NCBI RefSeq assembly: GCF_014192915.1
Contig: NZ_JACHYN010000002.1
Span: 124,001-188,000 of the forward strand
Length of the DNA stretch: 64,000 bases
Direction: 5' to 3'
Origin: Azospirillum sp. OGB3
Lineage (GTDB): Bacteria; Pseudomonadota; Alphaproteobacteria; Azospirillales; Azospirillaceae
Under the pieces are notes generated by a model, which saw nothing but the letters and a program-made list of their open reading frames with translations, did not search any database and was not told the DNA's origin. The stretch's first letter is position 1. Each line of letters opens with the position of its first letter. Shown one piece after another: positions 29,794-38,586 of this stretch. The translations under genes were made by a program, and so were the position numbers.

Positions 29794-31170
29794 CTATGCC
29801 GATTCGCGCCGTGCCTTTACTCTGGCCCTCATGAGCATCTGCCGCTCGGTGCAGCGCCGCATGTGTTTGGGGAGGTCGGAGTCCTCGCCGACCACAGCCC
29901 CGCCGACATAGGCCGCCCCGGCCTCGATCGCGGCCTGGAACTGCTCGACGTTCCGGATGCCGTCCAGATAGGCGAACAGGCCGTGTCTGCGCGGGACGGG
30001 GCAAAAGGCGTTGATCTTGTCGATGCAGTGTTGATCACCGTCCCGAAAGTCCATGGACAGCCCGACACCCTTGACGCCGGCTCTGGCGTAGGTGCCGATG
30101 TCGCTGTTCTCCTCCCGCAGGATGACGATGGTGGCGCGCCCGAAGGGGCGCAGCAGGGTGACCAGTTCGGCCAGCCGGCCGCTGGGAACACCCTGCGGCA
30201 ACCCTTCCAGCTCGAAGGCCAGGAAGGGGATCAGGCAGGCCGGAATCATCCGGCAGGACTGGAGATACTCCCGCCGCCGCCGCGCCGAGGCGAGGGTCTC
30301 GAAATGCACGGGGATGGTCTGGGCGTAGCGGAAATTGTTCTTGTACAGTTCGTTGTAGGTGCAGACCGCATGGCACAAGGCTTCCATGTCGTAATCGAAG
30401 ATGGCCTCCTCCTGCATGAATTCGGCCATGATGATCTGGTTGATGTGCCGGCAGGTCACGAGGTCCGGGCGGCAGGTGTAGGTGGAGATCACCTTGTTGC
30501 GCACGTCGTAGACCGGGCGGAAGAGCACCTTGGGACGCGGCGGCGGCTCGCCGTTGCCGAGCGCGAAGGCCGACAGCGAGGGGCGTCGGCGCTCCTCGGT
30601 CTGCGGCTGGCCGGCCGGTCCCTTCGACTGGCCGGCGGCGTCGAGCAACGCGTCCAGCCGCGCGCTGCCGACCGCGATGCTGCCGTCGATCTCCACCAGC
30701 GCGGTCTTGACGACGATCTGGCTGGTGTCGCTGTGCCCCAGCAAGGACTGGTGCAGGGACTCGACGATTTTCCCGCAGATGAGCTGCGCCGCCTGGATGT
30801 CCATGTGGGCGAACACGATGATGAACTGGGAATCGCCGTGCCGGAACCACACGTCGTGGGAGGACAGCATCTTTTCGAGCAGGCGGTCCGTGTAGACGTG
30901 GACCCGCTCCCTCACCCGCTCCCAGCGGTCGCCGAGTTCCTCCCGAATGTCTTCCAGACCGATCAGATGCACCGCCCCGGCGGTGATCACCCGGCCGCTG
31001 AAGAGGATTTCCTTGGCCCGCTCCCGGAACGACGCGTCCTTCAGGTGGCAGGAGGATTGGCAATCCGCCGCCTTGGCGGCACCGTCGCAGTGACAGGGGG
31101 GCTCTGTGCCGGTCCGGTCCGCGTGGTCGTCCTGGGCGCTGGGCGGCGATTGGACTGCGTTCACGGCCAT
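29794..31170 (-). CDS. Degenerate GGDEF/EAL-like protein, paralogue 2
   Basis: A 458-residue protein with the same layout as its downstream neighbour: a decayed GGDEF-like half (DVWFRHGDSQFIIVFAH) and a decayed EAL-like half (RPKVLFRPVYDVRNKVISTY, later VILREENSDIGTYARAGVKG). Long runs are identical between the two, for example AGxVHLIGL, ELGDRW and ERVHVYT. It differs at the N-terminus, where residues 26-42 carry C, H, C, C, C, H spaced like a metal site (CHC, then C, then CH). The N-terminal 45 residues share no similarity with the paralogue. Catalytic activity is unlikely. Confidence 0.7.
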   Translation of the reverse strand: MAVNAVQSPPSAQDDHADRTGTEPPCHCDGAAKAADCQSSCHLKDASFRERAKEILFSGRVITAGAVHLIGLEDIREELGDRWERVRERVHVYTDRLLEKMLSSHDVWFRHGDSQFIIVFAHMDIQAAQLICGKIVESLHQSLLGHSDTSQIVVKTALVEIDGSIAVGSARLDALLDAAGQSKGPAGQPQTEERRRPSLSAFALGNGEPPPRPKVLFRPVYDVRNKVISTYTCRPDLVTCRHINQIIMAEFMQEEAIFDYDMEALCHAVCTYNELYKNNFRYAQTIPVHFETLASARRRREYLQSCRMIPACLIPFLAFELEGLPQGVPSGRLAELVTLLRPFGRATIVILREENSDIGTYARAGVKGVGLSMDFRDGDQHCIDKINAFCPVPRRHGLFAYLDGIRNVEQFQAAIEAGAAYVGGAVVGEDSDLPKHMRRCTERQMLMRARVKARRESA

Positions 31171-31250
31171 GTCTCCCTCGCAACCGGCGGATGTCTTGGT
31201 GCCGGTTCTATGGCTGCCTTCTGAATGTTCGCCTCACGAACAAGAGTGTT

Positions 31251-31277
31251 CCAAGGGGAATTTCTGAAGCGTTAACA
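31251..31277 (-). promoter_or_regulatory. Shared upstream element, copy 2
   Basis: TGTTAACGC on the minus strand followed by TTCAG-AA, matching the element upstream of the downstream paralogue. It lies about 100 bases before the start of the gene at 31170. Confidence 0.4.
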
Positions 31278-31327
31278 GCCTGAGGTTTTTTGCCGGGCGC
31301 GGAATCGCCGCCTGTTGGCCGCCGCCG

Positions 31328-31356
31328 TTGACCTGCGGGCAGGACGGGATTATGCC
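31328..31356 (+). promoter_or_regulatory. Possible queC promoter
   Basis: TTGACC, a 17-base spacer and TATGCC, about 35 bases upstream of the queC ATG. The -35 is good, the -10 is weak. Confidence 0.4.
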
Positions 31357-31391
31357 GGGCCGGCCTGTAGGCATGGGAAAAGGGCAGGGAC

Positions 31392-32087
31392 ATGAACGCG
31401 AAGAATGCGGTGGTGCTGGTCAGCGGCGGGCTGGACTCCACGACGGTGCTGGCGATCGCCAGGGAGCAGGGCTACCGGCTGAACGCGCTCAGCTTCCGCT
31501 ACGGTCAGCGCCACGCGGTGGAGCTGGAGGCGGCCCGGCGCGTCGCCGCGGCCATGGCGGTGGACCGCCACGTCATCGCCGACATCGACCTGCGGGCCTT
31601 CGGCGGCTCGGCCCTGACCGACACCATCGACGTGCCCAAGCACGCCAGCGCGGCGGATCTGGGGACGGGCATCCCGGTGACCTACGTCCCGGCGCGCAAC
31701 ACGGTGTTCCTGTCCTTCGCGCTGGCCTGGGCCGAGACGCTGGGGGCGTCGGACATCTTCATCGGCGTGAACGCGCTGGATTATTCCGGCTATCCGGACT
31801 GCCGGCCCGAATACATCGCCGCCTTCGAGACCATGGCGAACCTCGCCACCAAGGCGGGGGTGGAGGGGACCAGCCGGTTCACGATCCACGCCCCGCTGAT
31901 GACCCTCGACAAGGCGGGCATCATCCGCCGCGGGCTGGAGTTGGGGGTGGATTACAGCCTGACCCACTCCTGCTACGACCCGGCGCCGGACGGCGCGGCC
32001 TGCGGCTCCTGCGACAGCTGCCTGCTGCGGCTGAAGGGCTTCCAGGAGGCCGGGCTGGCCGATCCGGTGGCCTATGGCGGGGCGTGA
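31392..32087 (+). CDS. queC: 7-cyano-7-deazaguanine synthase QueC
   Basis: A 231-residue enzyme that converts carboxydeazaguanine to preQ0 with ATP and ammonia, the branch step of queuosine synthesis. The PP-loop SGGLDS is at 11-16, and the zinc site is Cys194, Cys204, Cys207, Cys210. Other conserved parts are [12 protein letters not shown] and [13 protein letters not shown]. It is on the opposite strand to all its neighbours and ends nine bases from the end of livH. No other queuosine gene is in the window. Confidence 0.96.
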   Translation: MNAKNAVVLVSGGLDSTTVLAIAREQGYRLNALSFRYGQRHAVELEAARRVAAAMAVDRHVIADIDLRAFGGSALTDTIDVPKHASAADLGTGIPVTYVPARNTVFLSFALAWAETLGASDIFIGVNALDYSGYPDCRPEYIAAFETMANLATKAGVEGTSRFTIHAPLMTLDKAGIIRRGLELGVDYSLTHSCYDPAPDGAACGSCDSCLLRLKGFQEAGLADPVAYGGA

Positions 32088-32096
32088 CGCACGCCG

Positions 32097-33011
32097 TCAA
32101 TGGGCGGGGAACAGCCCCTTGGGCTTGATCGCCAGGACCACCGCCATCAGCACATAGATCGCCATTGAGGCGAGCGCGGCCCCCGCGGCGCTGGCGTTGG
32201 CGGCGTCCATCACCAGACGGAAGGCGGCGGGCAGCAGGGCGCGGCCCATCGTGTCCACCATGCCGACCAGCAGGGCGCCGGCCAATGCCCCGCGGATCGA
32301 GCCGATGCCGCCGATCACGATGACCACGAAGGTCAGGATCAGGATCTGCTCGCCCATGCCGACCTGAACGGCCAGCACCGGCCCGGCCATGGCGCCGGCC
32401 AGCCCGGCCAGCCCGCAGCCCAGCGCGAAGACCAGCCCGAACAGCAGCCGGACGTCCACCCCCAGCGCCATCACCATCTCGCGGTTGGTGGCCCCGGCGC
32501 GGATCAGCATGCCGACCCGCGTGCGGGCGATCAGCAGCCACAGGAACACCGCCACGGCGATGCCCACGGCCAGGATCGCCAGCCGGAAGGCCGGGTATTT
32601 CAGCCCGAACAGGTCCACCGTCCCGGCCAGCGCCGCCGGCGGGTTGAGGAAAATGGGGATCGGGCCGAAGACGATCTTCACCAGCTCGTTGAAGAACAGG
32701 ATCAGCCCGAAGGTCGCCAGCACCTGATCCAGGTGGTCGCGGCGGTAGAGCGTGCGCAGCGCCACCGCCTCCACCACCAGCCCGAGCAGCGCCGTCAGCA
32801 GGACCGCCGCCGCCAGCGCCAGCGGGAAGCTGTCCAGCACCGGCACCAAGGCCGCCGTCAGGTAGGCGCCGACCATGTAGAAGGTGCCGTGGGCGAGGTT
32901 GATGAGGTCCATGATGCCGAAGACGAGCGTCAGCCCGGCGGCCATCAGGAACAGCATCACCCCGAGCTGAAGCCCGTTCAGCCCCTGTTCGACGAGGAGG
33001 AGCGCGTCCAT
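32097..33011 (-). CDS. livH: Branched-chain-type ABC permease LivH
   Basis: A 304-residue inner-membrane permease of the HAAT family, with about eight hydrophobic segments. Signatures are LTLVFGIMDLINLAHGTFYM, ATNREMVMALGVDVR and VVIVIGGIGSIRGALAGALL. It follows the binding protein livK by 22 bases on the same strand. Its expected partner livM lies 4 kb further along, beyond queC and the two GGDEF/EAL-like genes. Confidence 0.94.
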   Translation of the reverse strand: MDALLLVEQGLNGLQLGVMLFLMAAGLTLVFGIMDLINLAHGTFYMVGAYLTAALVPVLDSFPLALAAAVLLTALLGLVVEAVALRTLYRRDHLDQVLATFGLILFFNELVKIVFGPIPIFLNPPAALAGTVDLFGLKYPAFRLAILAVGIAVAVFLWLLIARTRVGMLIRAGATNREMVMALGVDVRLLFGLVFALGCGLAGLAGAMAGPVLAVQVGMGEQILILTFVVIVIGGIGSIRGALAGALLVGMVDTMGRALLPAAFRLVMDAANASAAGAALASMAIYVLMAVVLAIKPKGLFPAH

Positions 33012-33033
33012 TCTCCGGCGTCCTGGCTGCGCC

Positions 33034-34200
33034 TCACTTCATCGGGCAGTCTTTGACGTAGGCGTCGGCGTGGTTGGTGAAGACCGTGGCGACGGTCTTG
33101 TTGGTCACCGCACCGTCGACGCCCTTCACGACCTCGCGCAGGTAGATGTTGTGGATCGGGTAATGGTTGGTGTTGAAGGCCACCTCGCCGCGCAGGCTTT
33201 GCAGCTTGGCGGAGGCCAGGGCGGCGCGCAGCTTGTCCTTGTCCTTCAGGTTGCCGCCGACCGCCTTCACCGCGGTGTCGATCAGCAGCGCCGTGTCGTA
33301 GCCCTGGGCGGCGTACATGGACGGGATGCGCCCGTACTTGGCCTTGAAGTCGGCGACGAACGTCTTGTTGGCGGCGTTGTCGAGGTCCGGGCTCCACTGC
33401 GCGGAGTTCTTGACGCCGAGCGCGGACTCGCCGACCGCCGACAGGATGTCCTGGTCGAAGGAGAAGCCGGGACCGAACAGCGGCACGGCGCCCTTCAGCC
33501 CGGCCTGCTCATACTGCTTGATGAAGTTGATGCCCATGCCGCCGGGGTAGAAGACGTAGACGGCGTCCGGCGCCGCGGCCTTGAGCTGCGCCAGCTCCGC
33601 CGCGTAGTCGAGCTGCCCGACCTGGGTGTAGACCTCGCCGGCGACCGCGCCCTTGTAGTAGCGCTTGAAGCCGGCCAGACCGTCCTTGCCCGCCGGGTAG
33701 TTGGGGGCCATCAGATAGACCTTCTTGAAGCCCTCGTCCTGGACATGCTTGCCCACGGCCTCGTGGATCTGGTCGTTCTGGTAGGCGGCGTTGAAGAAGT
33801 ACGGGTTGCACTGCGCCCCCGCCAGCTGCGACGGGCCGGCGTTCGGGCTGATGAAGAAGGTCTGCCCGCCGGCCAGCGTCGGCAACATGGCCAGCGCGAG
33901 GTTCGACCAGACCACGCCGGTCACCACCTGCACGCGGTCGCGCTCGACCATGCGGTTGGCGAGTCCGACGGCGACGTCCGGCTTCTGCTGGTCGTCCGCC
34001 TCGATGACCTGGGTGTCCTGACCGCCCAGCTTGCCGCCCGCATGCTCCACCGCCAGCGCGAAGCCGTCGCGGATGTCGATGCCCAGACCCGCGCCGGGGC
34101 CGGACAGCGTGGTGATCATGCCGATCTTCAGCGTGTCCGCCGCCACCGGGGTGGCGAGCAGGGCCAGCGCGGAGGCCAGCGTAAGCAGGTTGCGGGTCAT
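33034..34200 (-). CDS. Branched-chain-type ABC substrate-binding protein
   Basis: A 388-residue periplasmic binding protein of the Leu/Ile/Val-binding fold (Peripla_BP_6). A signal peptide of about 21 residues ends at VAADTLKIG. TTLSGPGAGLGIDIRDGFAL and IEADDQQKPDVAVGLANRMV are typical of the family; the ligand may be an amino acid or an aromatic acid. It is the first gene of livK-livH. The downstream hydrolase, which resembles a kynurenine formamidase, hints at an aromatic or amide substrate, but that is only an inference. Confidence 0.9.
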   Translation of the reverse strand: MTRNLLTLASALALLATPVAADTLKIGMITTLSGPGAGLGIDIRDGFALAVEHAGGKLGGQDTQVIEADDQQKPDVAVGLANRMVERDRVQVVTGVVWSNLALAMLPTLAGGQTFFISPNAGPSQLAGAQCNPYFFNAAYQNDQIHEAVGKHVQDEGFKKVYLMAPNYPAGKDGLAGFKRYYKGAVAGEVYTQVGQLDYAAELAQLKAAAPDAVYVFYPGGMGINFIKQYEQAGLKGAVPLFGPGFSFDQDILSAVGESALGVKNSAQWSPDLDNAANKTFVADFKAKYGRIPSMYAAQGYDTALLIDTAVKAVGGNLKDKDKLRAALASAKLQSLRGEVAFNTNHYPIHNIYLREVVKGVDGAVTNKTVATVFTNHADAYVKDCPMK

Positions 34201-34251
34201 GACGGTCCAGCCTCCAGGGGAATTATGATTGATTTATGGGCAGTGCAAAGT

Positions 34252-34902
34252 TCAGGCAGCCCGCATCCGTTCGTCCGCCCGCTTGTCCGCCCAGGCGCGC
34301 GCCGTGGACGGGCGGCCCTCGGCGTCGATCAGGCCGCGGGTGAAGAGTTCCTCGACATGGCGGATGAAGAAGGCGGCGGTGCTCTCCCGCTCCCAGCGCT
34401 CCATCCAGTTCTGCTCCAGAAAGGCGAGGATCGCCGGCTGGCCCAGCTCGGCCTCCCACAGCACGCCCAGCAGGGAGGTCTGCTGCTCCTCGTGCATGCA
34501 TTCCTCGAAGGTCAGCTTCTGCTGGCTGCGCGCCTCCTTGCGCAGCGTCGTCTCCGGCCCCGGCCCCAGGCCGAAGTCGTAGAGCGGGCGGCGCTCGGGC
34601 GCTGCGACCAGCCAGTGGGCGACCTCATGGACGATGACCGTCGATTCCACGTCGGTGCGGATGACGTCGCCGTCCCACATGAAGGAGGCGTTCGGCGGCT
34701 CGTCCAGCGTGCCGATGCCGTGGGCGTGGGCCAGCCGCACCGCTTCGGCGCGCTGCTCCGGCGTGTCGACGCCGCCGGGCACCGGCCATGTGGCGGCGAT
34801 GCGCCGGAAGGCGGCGAGGGGCAGGGGCTTGCCGGCCAGCAGGCGCTCGAAGGTCGCCAGGGCCTCCGGCATCGTCTCGGCCGGGATCGGGGTCAGGATC
34901 AT
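34252..34902 (-). CDS. Putative HExxH metalloprotein, EpmC (EF-P hydroxylase)-like
   Basis: A 216-residue protein with VHEVAHWLVAAPERRPLYDF, in which HEVAH is at 92-96. This closely resembles the metal-binding segment of the elongation factor P hydroxylase family EpmC/YfcM (HEVAHWCIAGPERR in that family as I recall it). A further acidic helix FEECMHEEQQ at 132-141 could supply the third ligand. A generic zincin is the alternative. It is upstream of livK on the same strand, with a 51-base gap. The EpmC link rests on motif resemblance and is uncertain. Confidence 0.5.
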   Translation of the reverse strand: MILTPIPAETMPEALATFERLLAGKPLPLAAFRRIAATWPVPGGVDTPEQRAEAVRLAHAHGIGTLDEPPNASFMWDGDVIRTDVESTVIVHEVAHWLVAAPERRPLYDFGLGPGPETTLRKEARSQQKLTFEECMHEEQQTSLLGVLWEAELGQPAILAFLEQNWMERWERESTAAFFIRHVEELFTRGLIDAEGRPSTARAWADKRADERMRAA

Positions 34903-34967
34903 GATGGGAAAAGCAGTCCGGGGTGCGCAATGACCCCTATTTGCCCAACAGGGCCGGGGCGGCGCAA

Positions 34968-35006
34968 GAAAAACCCCTCCTCCATCGCAATCGGATGGAG
35001 GAGGGG
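34968..35006 (-). terminator. Terminator of the chemoreceptor gene
   Basis: On the minus strand CCCCTCCTCCATC pairs with GATGGAGGAGGGG (13 base pairs, seven-base loop), followed by TTTTTC, 14 bases after the stop of the methyl-accepting protein. Confidence 0.9.
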
Positions 35007-35019
35007 GAAGACGAAACCG

Positions 35020-37029
35020 TCAGGCGGCCCGCATGTCGGTCAGGAAACGGGAGACGAAGCCGCGCAGCCCCTCGGCCTCGCCGCTCAGCCCGTCGGCGGC
35101 GTCGAGCACCTGACGGGAGGCGTCGCCGGTGGCTTCCGCCGCCTGGGTCACCCCGGCGATGTTGCCGGACACCTCCTGCGTGCCGCGGGCGGCCTGCTGG
35201 ACGTTGCGGCTGATCTCCTGGGTGGCCGCGCCCTGCTCCTCGACCGCCGCGGCGATGGTGGTGGAGATGTGGCTGATCTCGCCGATCACGCGGCCGATCT
35301 CGGCGATGGCCCCGGCGGCCTCGCGGCTGACCTGCTGGATGCCGGCGATCTGGCCGGAGATGTCCTCGGTCGCCTTGGCGGTCTGGTTGGCGAGGCTCTT
35401 GACCTCGCTTGCCACGACGGCGAAGCCCTTGCCCGCCTCGCCGGCGCGGGCCGCCTCGATGGTCGCGTTCAGCGCCAGCAGGTTGGTCTGGCTGGCGATG
35501 TCGTTGATGAGCTGCACCACCTCGCCGATGCGCTGGGCGGCGTCGACCAAGCCACGCACGGTGGCGTCGGTCCGCTCGGCGGTGCTGACCGCCTGCCCGG
35601 CGATGCTGTTGCTCTGGGCGACCTGCCGGCTGATCTCCTGGATCGAGCTGGTCAGCTCCTCGGCGGCGGCGGCGACGGTCTCCACGTTGGCGGTGGCCTG
35701 GGTGGAGGCGGCGGCGACGGCGCTGGCCTGCCGGGTGGTCTGCTCGGCGGTGGCCGACATGCCCTGGGCCGTGCTGTTGAGCTGGGTGGCGGCGGAGGAC
35801 ACGCGGGACAGCACCTCCATCACCATGCGGTCGAACTCGCGGGTCAGGGTGTCGATGCGCTCCGACCGCTCGCGGCGGGTCGCATGCTCGGCGGCCTGTT
35901 CGGCGGCCATACGGTCGGCCTGGATGAGGCTGTGCTTGAAGACCTCGACGGCCTTGGCCATGCCGCCGATCTCGTCGCCGCGGTCCAGGCCGGGCACGTC
36001 CACCCGGCGGTCGCCGCCGGCCAGCCGGGTCATGGTGTCGGTCATCGAGACGATGGGCCGCGACAGGCCGCGCCCGATCAGCAGGGCGGAGATCAGGCCG
36101 AGCAGCACGGCGACCGCGGCGGCGGCGGTGGCCACGGTGCGGGCCCGGTCGATGTTTTCCGTGGCGGTGGCGCCGAGCGCCGCCTGCTGGCGTGCGCTGG
36201 CGTCGCGCAACTGCTCCACCCGCGCGTTGACGGTCGGGCCGAGCGTCTCCAGCACCTGCGCGACCAGCTCGTCCCGCTTGGTGGTGGCGACGACCGCCTT
36301 CTCGAACTGGGTGGCGAAGACGCGCTGGTAGGCCAGGAAGGACGAGGCGCCACGGCGGCGCTCCAGCTCGGTCAGCTTGGCGAGCATCGCGTTGCCGCGC
36401 TCGCGGGCGCTCTGAAGCTCCTTGCGGAAGATGTCGGCGCTCTCCGCCGAGCCGTCGGTCAGGAAGCGGTTGACCATGTTGCGGGCGGCCAGGAAGTGGC
36501 GGGCCGCCATGCCCGCCTGATAGGCGGCCTCGGTGTCGCCGTCCGCGTAGGCGCTGTCCATGACGCCGCTCAGCGCCTTTTCCATCTTGGCCCCGAGGTC
36601 CACAAGCTCCGCCGCCGCCTCGTTGCGGGTCGCCTGGAACTCCATGATGCGGGTGAAGGCCTCGCGGTACTGGCCCAGCTCGTTGTCCATCTGGGTCACC
36701 GTGCGGTTCAGCGTCGGCTCGGTGAACAGGGTCTTGGCCTCGTCGATCCGCCCGTCCAGGTCGGCGGCCAGCGAGTCCACCGTGTGGGCGGCCTCCTCGC
36801 TGCCGGTCAGCAGGAAGGTCTTGGCCTGGAGCTGGACCTCCAGCATCGTCGCCTGGATGCGCCCGACCTCGGTGGTCTGGCGGGCCAGCGTCTGATAGGT
36901 CGCGAAGCCGTGCTTGGCGTCCATCAGGGCATAGACCCCGATGCCGCCGATGGCGACCAGGAAGAGCAGAACCCCGGCGTTCGCCGCCGTGATCTTGGTG
37001 CCGACCCGAAGATGGTTGAACAGGCTCAT
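35020..37029 (-). CDS. Methyl-accepting chemotaxis protein
   Basis: A 669-residue chemoreceptor. A membrane helix at about 12-35, a periplasmic helical domain, a second membrane helix near 290-310, HAMP, and a long cytoplasmic signalling hairpin follow. The tip holds the invariant stretch [20 protein letters not shown], then [20 protein letters not shown]. The helical periplasmic domain fits a CHASE3- or HBM-type ligand domain; the ligand is unknown. I chose the ATG at 37029. A strong terminator follows, and no che genes are adjacent. Confidence 0.93.
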   Translation of the reverse strand: MSLFNHLRVGTKITAANAGVLLFLVAIGGIGVYALMDAKHGFATYQTLARQTTEVGRIQATMLEVQLQAKTFLLTGSEEAAHTVDSLAADLDGRIDEAKTLFTEPTLNRTVTQMDNELGQYREAFTRIMEFQATRNEAAAELVDLGAKMEKALSGVMDSAYADGDTEAAYQAGMAARHFLAARNMVNRFLTDGSAESADIFRKELQSARERGNAMLAKLTELERRRGASSFLAYQRVFATQFEKAVVATTKRDELVAQVLETLGPTVNARVEQLRDASARQQAALGATATENIDRARTVATAAAAVAVLLGLISALLIGRGLSRPIVSMTDTMTRLAGGDRRVDVPGLDRGDEIGGMAKAVEVFKHSLIQADRMAAEQAAEHATRRERSERIDTLTREFDRMVMEVLSRVSSAATQLNSTAQGMSATAEQTTRQASAVAAASTQATANVETVAAAAEELTSSIQEISRQVAQSNSIAGQAVSTAERTDATVRGLVDAAQRIGEVVQLINDIASQTNLLALNATIEAARAGEAGKGFAVVASEVKSLANQTAKATEDISGQIAGIQQVSREAAGAIAEIGRVIGEISHISTTIAAAVEEQGAATQEISRNVQQAARGTQEVSGNIAGVTQAAEATGDASRQVLDAADGLSGEAEGLRGFVSRFLTDMRAA

Positions 37030-37431
37030 GGTCGGGAAAACTCCGGATGAGGCTGAATGGTTTAGATACAAAACATGGCAGTGTCCGCTTACCAATTCAT
37101 TAAGTGTGCCAACCGCTTTCCGGTCCCCGAAAACGGGCATGGGGTCCCTCCGCGCACGCTTGGGGATGTCCTTATCCTTCCGGGTTCTGGCGGTTTCGCG
37201 GGGCCTTGGAATATTTGTCGGGACCGTGGCGTTAGCCCACCAGCGACGGACCGTTCCGGCGCCGGTTCCAGCGGCGTGCTGGTCACGGCTTAGGCCGTGG
37301 ATGGTCACAATAGAGGCGTTTTGCTCATCCACATGTATCGTGCTATATGCCAAAGGGCGAAGCGCCCCGCCGGGGACGCCTGCCTGGACCCTTCCGACCC
37401 GGCTCGTGATCATCTGACCCAACGGCCGGCC
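37030..37431. other. 402-base intergenic region
   Basis: Separates the divergent chemoreceptor and glycosyltransferase genes. It holds one good promoter for the rightward gene (37321-37349) and a small hairpin CACGGC-TTAG-GCCGTG at 37284-37299. Short reading frames in it lack credible start sites or protein features, and I see no RNA gene. Confidence 0.5.
37321..37349 (+). promoter_or_regulatory. Promoter of the glycosyltransferase pair
   Basis: TTGCTC, a 17-base spacer and TATATG, with the expected transcript start about 75 bases before the ATG at 37432. Confidence 0.55.
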
Positions 37432-38586
37432 ATGTCCCTGACCGACGCGCCCACGACCGACGCGCCCACTCCGGCGGCTTCCGCCAACACCGTCCCCACA
37501 CCCGCCCCCATCACCGGTGACGCCGCTTCCGCCCCGAAGCCGTCGCGCTCCGCCCGCACGAAGCGGGGGCGCCTGTCGGTGGTGATCCCCTTCTACAACG
37601 AAGGCCCCAACATCGCGGCGCTGTTCGAGCGGCTGGTGCCCGTTCTCGACCGGCTGGACGCCGAGTGGGAGGTGGTCTGCGTCAACGACGGCAGCCGCGA
37701 CGACACGCTCGACCGCCTGCTGGACGTCCATGACGCCGACCCGCGGGTCAAGGTGGTCGACCTGTCGCGCAACTTCGGCAAGGAGCTGGCCCTGTCGGCC
37801 GGGCTGCGCCACACCACCGGCGACGCCGTGGTCCCGATGGACGCCGACCTCCAGCACCCGCCGGAGCTTCTGCCGCAGTTCCTCGCCAAATGGCGCGAGG
37901 GCTACGACGTGGTCGTCGCCGTGCGCCACGCGCGGGTGGGGCAGAGCCTGAAGCACCGGGCGTTCGCCCGCGCCTTCTACTGGATCTTCGACAACCTGTC
38001 GGAGGTCAAGCTGCCGCGCGAGGTCGGCGACTTCCGGCTGATGGACCGCCGGGTCGTCGACGTCATCAACCGCATGCCGGAACGCACGCGCTTCATGAAG
38101 GGCATCTTCGCCTGGGTGGGCTTCCGTCAGGCCAGCATCCCCTACCAGCAGGGGGAGCGCGCCGGCGGCGACACCAAATGGGGCTTCCTGAAGCTGCTCA
38201 GCCTCTCCTTCGACGGGCTGACCGCCTTCTCCACCTTTCCGCTGCGGGTGTGGAGCCTGGTGGGCATGGCGATCTCCGGCTTCGCCTTCGTCTACATCCT
38301 GATGCGCCTGCTGCGCACCCTGATCTACGGCATCGACGTGCCCGGCTATGAATCGCTGCTGGCCGCGGTGCTGTTCATGGGCGGCATCCAGCTCGTCACG
38401 TTGGGGGTCATCGGCGACTATCTCGGCCGCGTGTTCAACGAGGTGAAGGGACGTCCCCTCTACATCGTCCGGTCCGCGCACGGCTTCGAGGACGAGGCCG
38501 CCGCTCCGGCATCCAATTTGGTGGCCAATCCGGGGGCCAACGCAGGCGCTTGGCGCCGGCCCGGAAGCGAGGACCGCCCTTCATGA
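37432..38586 (+). CDS. Family 2 glycosyltransferase (GtrB/DPM-like)
   Basis: A 384-residue membrane-anchored GT2 enzyme that probably transfers a sugar to a polyprenyl phosphate carrier. [50 protein letters not shown] and [14 protein letters not shown] are the GT-A motifs, DADLQ holding the DxD-like acidic pair. Two hydrophobic helices near the C-terminus precede [17 protein letters not shown], typical of GtrB-type proteins. The first 55 residues are Thr/Pro/Ala-rich. The stop overlaps the start of the next gene (ATGA), which is probably its membrane partner. Confidence 0.9.
   Translation: MSLTDAPTTDAPTPAASANTVPTPAPITGDAASAPKPSRSARTKRGRLSVVIPFYNEGPNIAALFERLVPVLDRLDAEWEVVCVNDGSRDDTLDRLLDVHDADPRVKVVDLSRNFGKELALSAGLRHTTGDAVVPMDADLQHPPELLPQFLAKWREGYDVVVAVRHARVGQSLKHRAFARAFYWIFDNLSEVKLPREVGDFRLMDRRVVDVINRMPERTRFMKGIFAWVGFRQASIPYQQGERAGGDTKWGFLKLLSLSFDGLTAFSTFPLRVWSLVGMAISGFAFVYILMRLLRTLIYGIDVPGYESLLAAVLFMGGIQLVTLGVIGDYLGRVFNEVKGRPLYIVRSAHGFEDEAAAPASNLVANPGANAGAWRRPGSEDRPS

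Noticed and set aside
33070..37050. Very long plus-strand open frame of 1326 codons
   Set aside because: It is antisense to the livK-like, EpmC-like and chemoreceptor genes; its residues are mainly Gly/Arg/Val/His-rich, as expected from a GC-rich shadow frame.
37075..37293. 72-codon frame in the large intergenic region
   Set aside because: No ribosome binding site, no protein features, and it sits where divergent promoters are expected.
35020..38481. Chemoreceptor frame extended upstream to 1153 codons
   Set aside because: The extra part runs antisense to the glycosyltransferase gene and has no receptor features; the ATG at 37029 begins the normal membrane helix.
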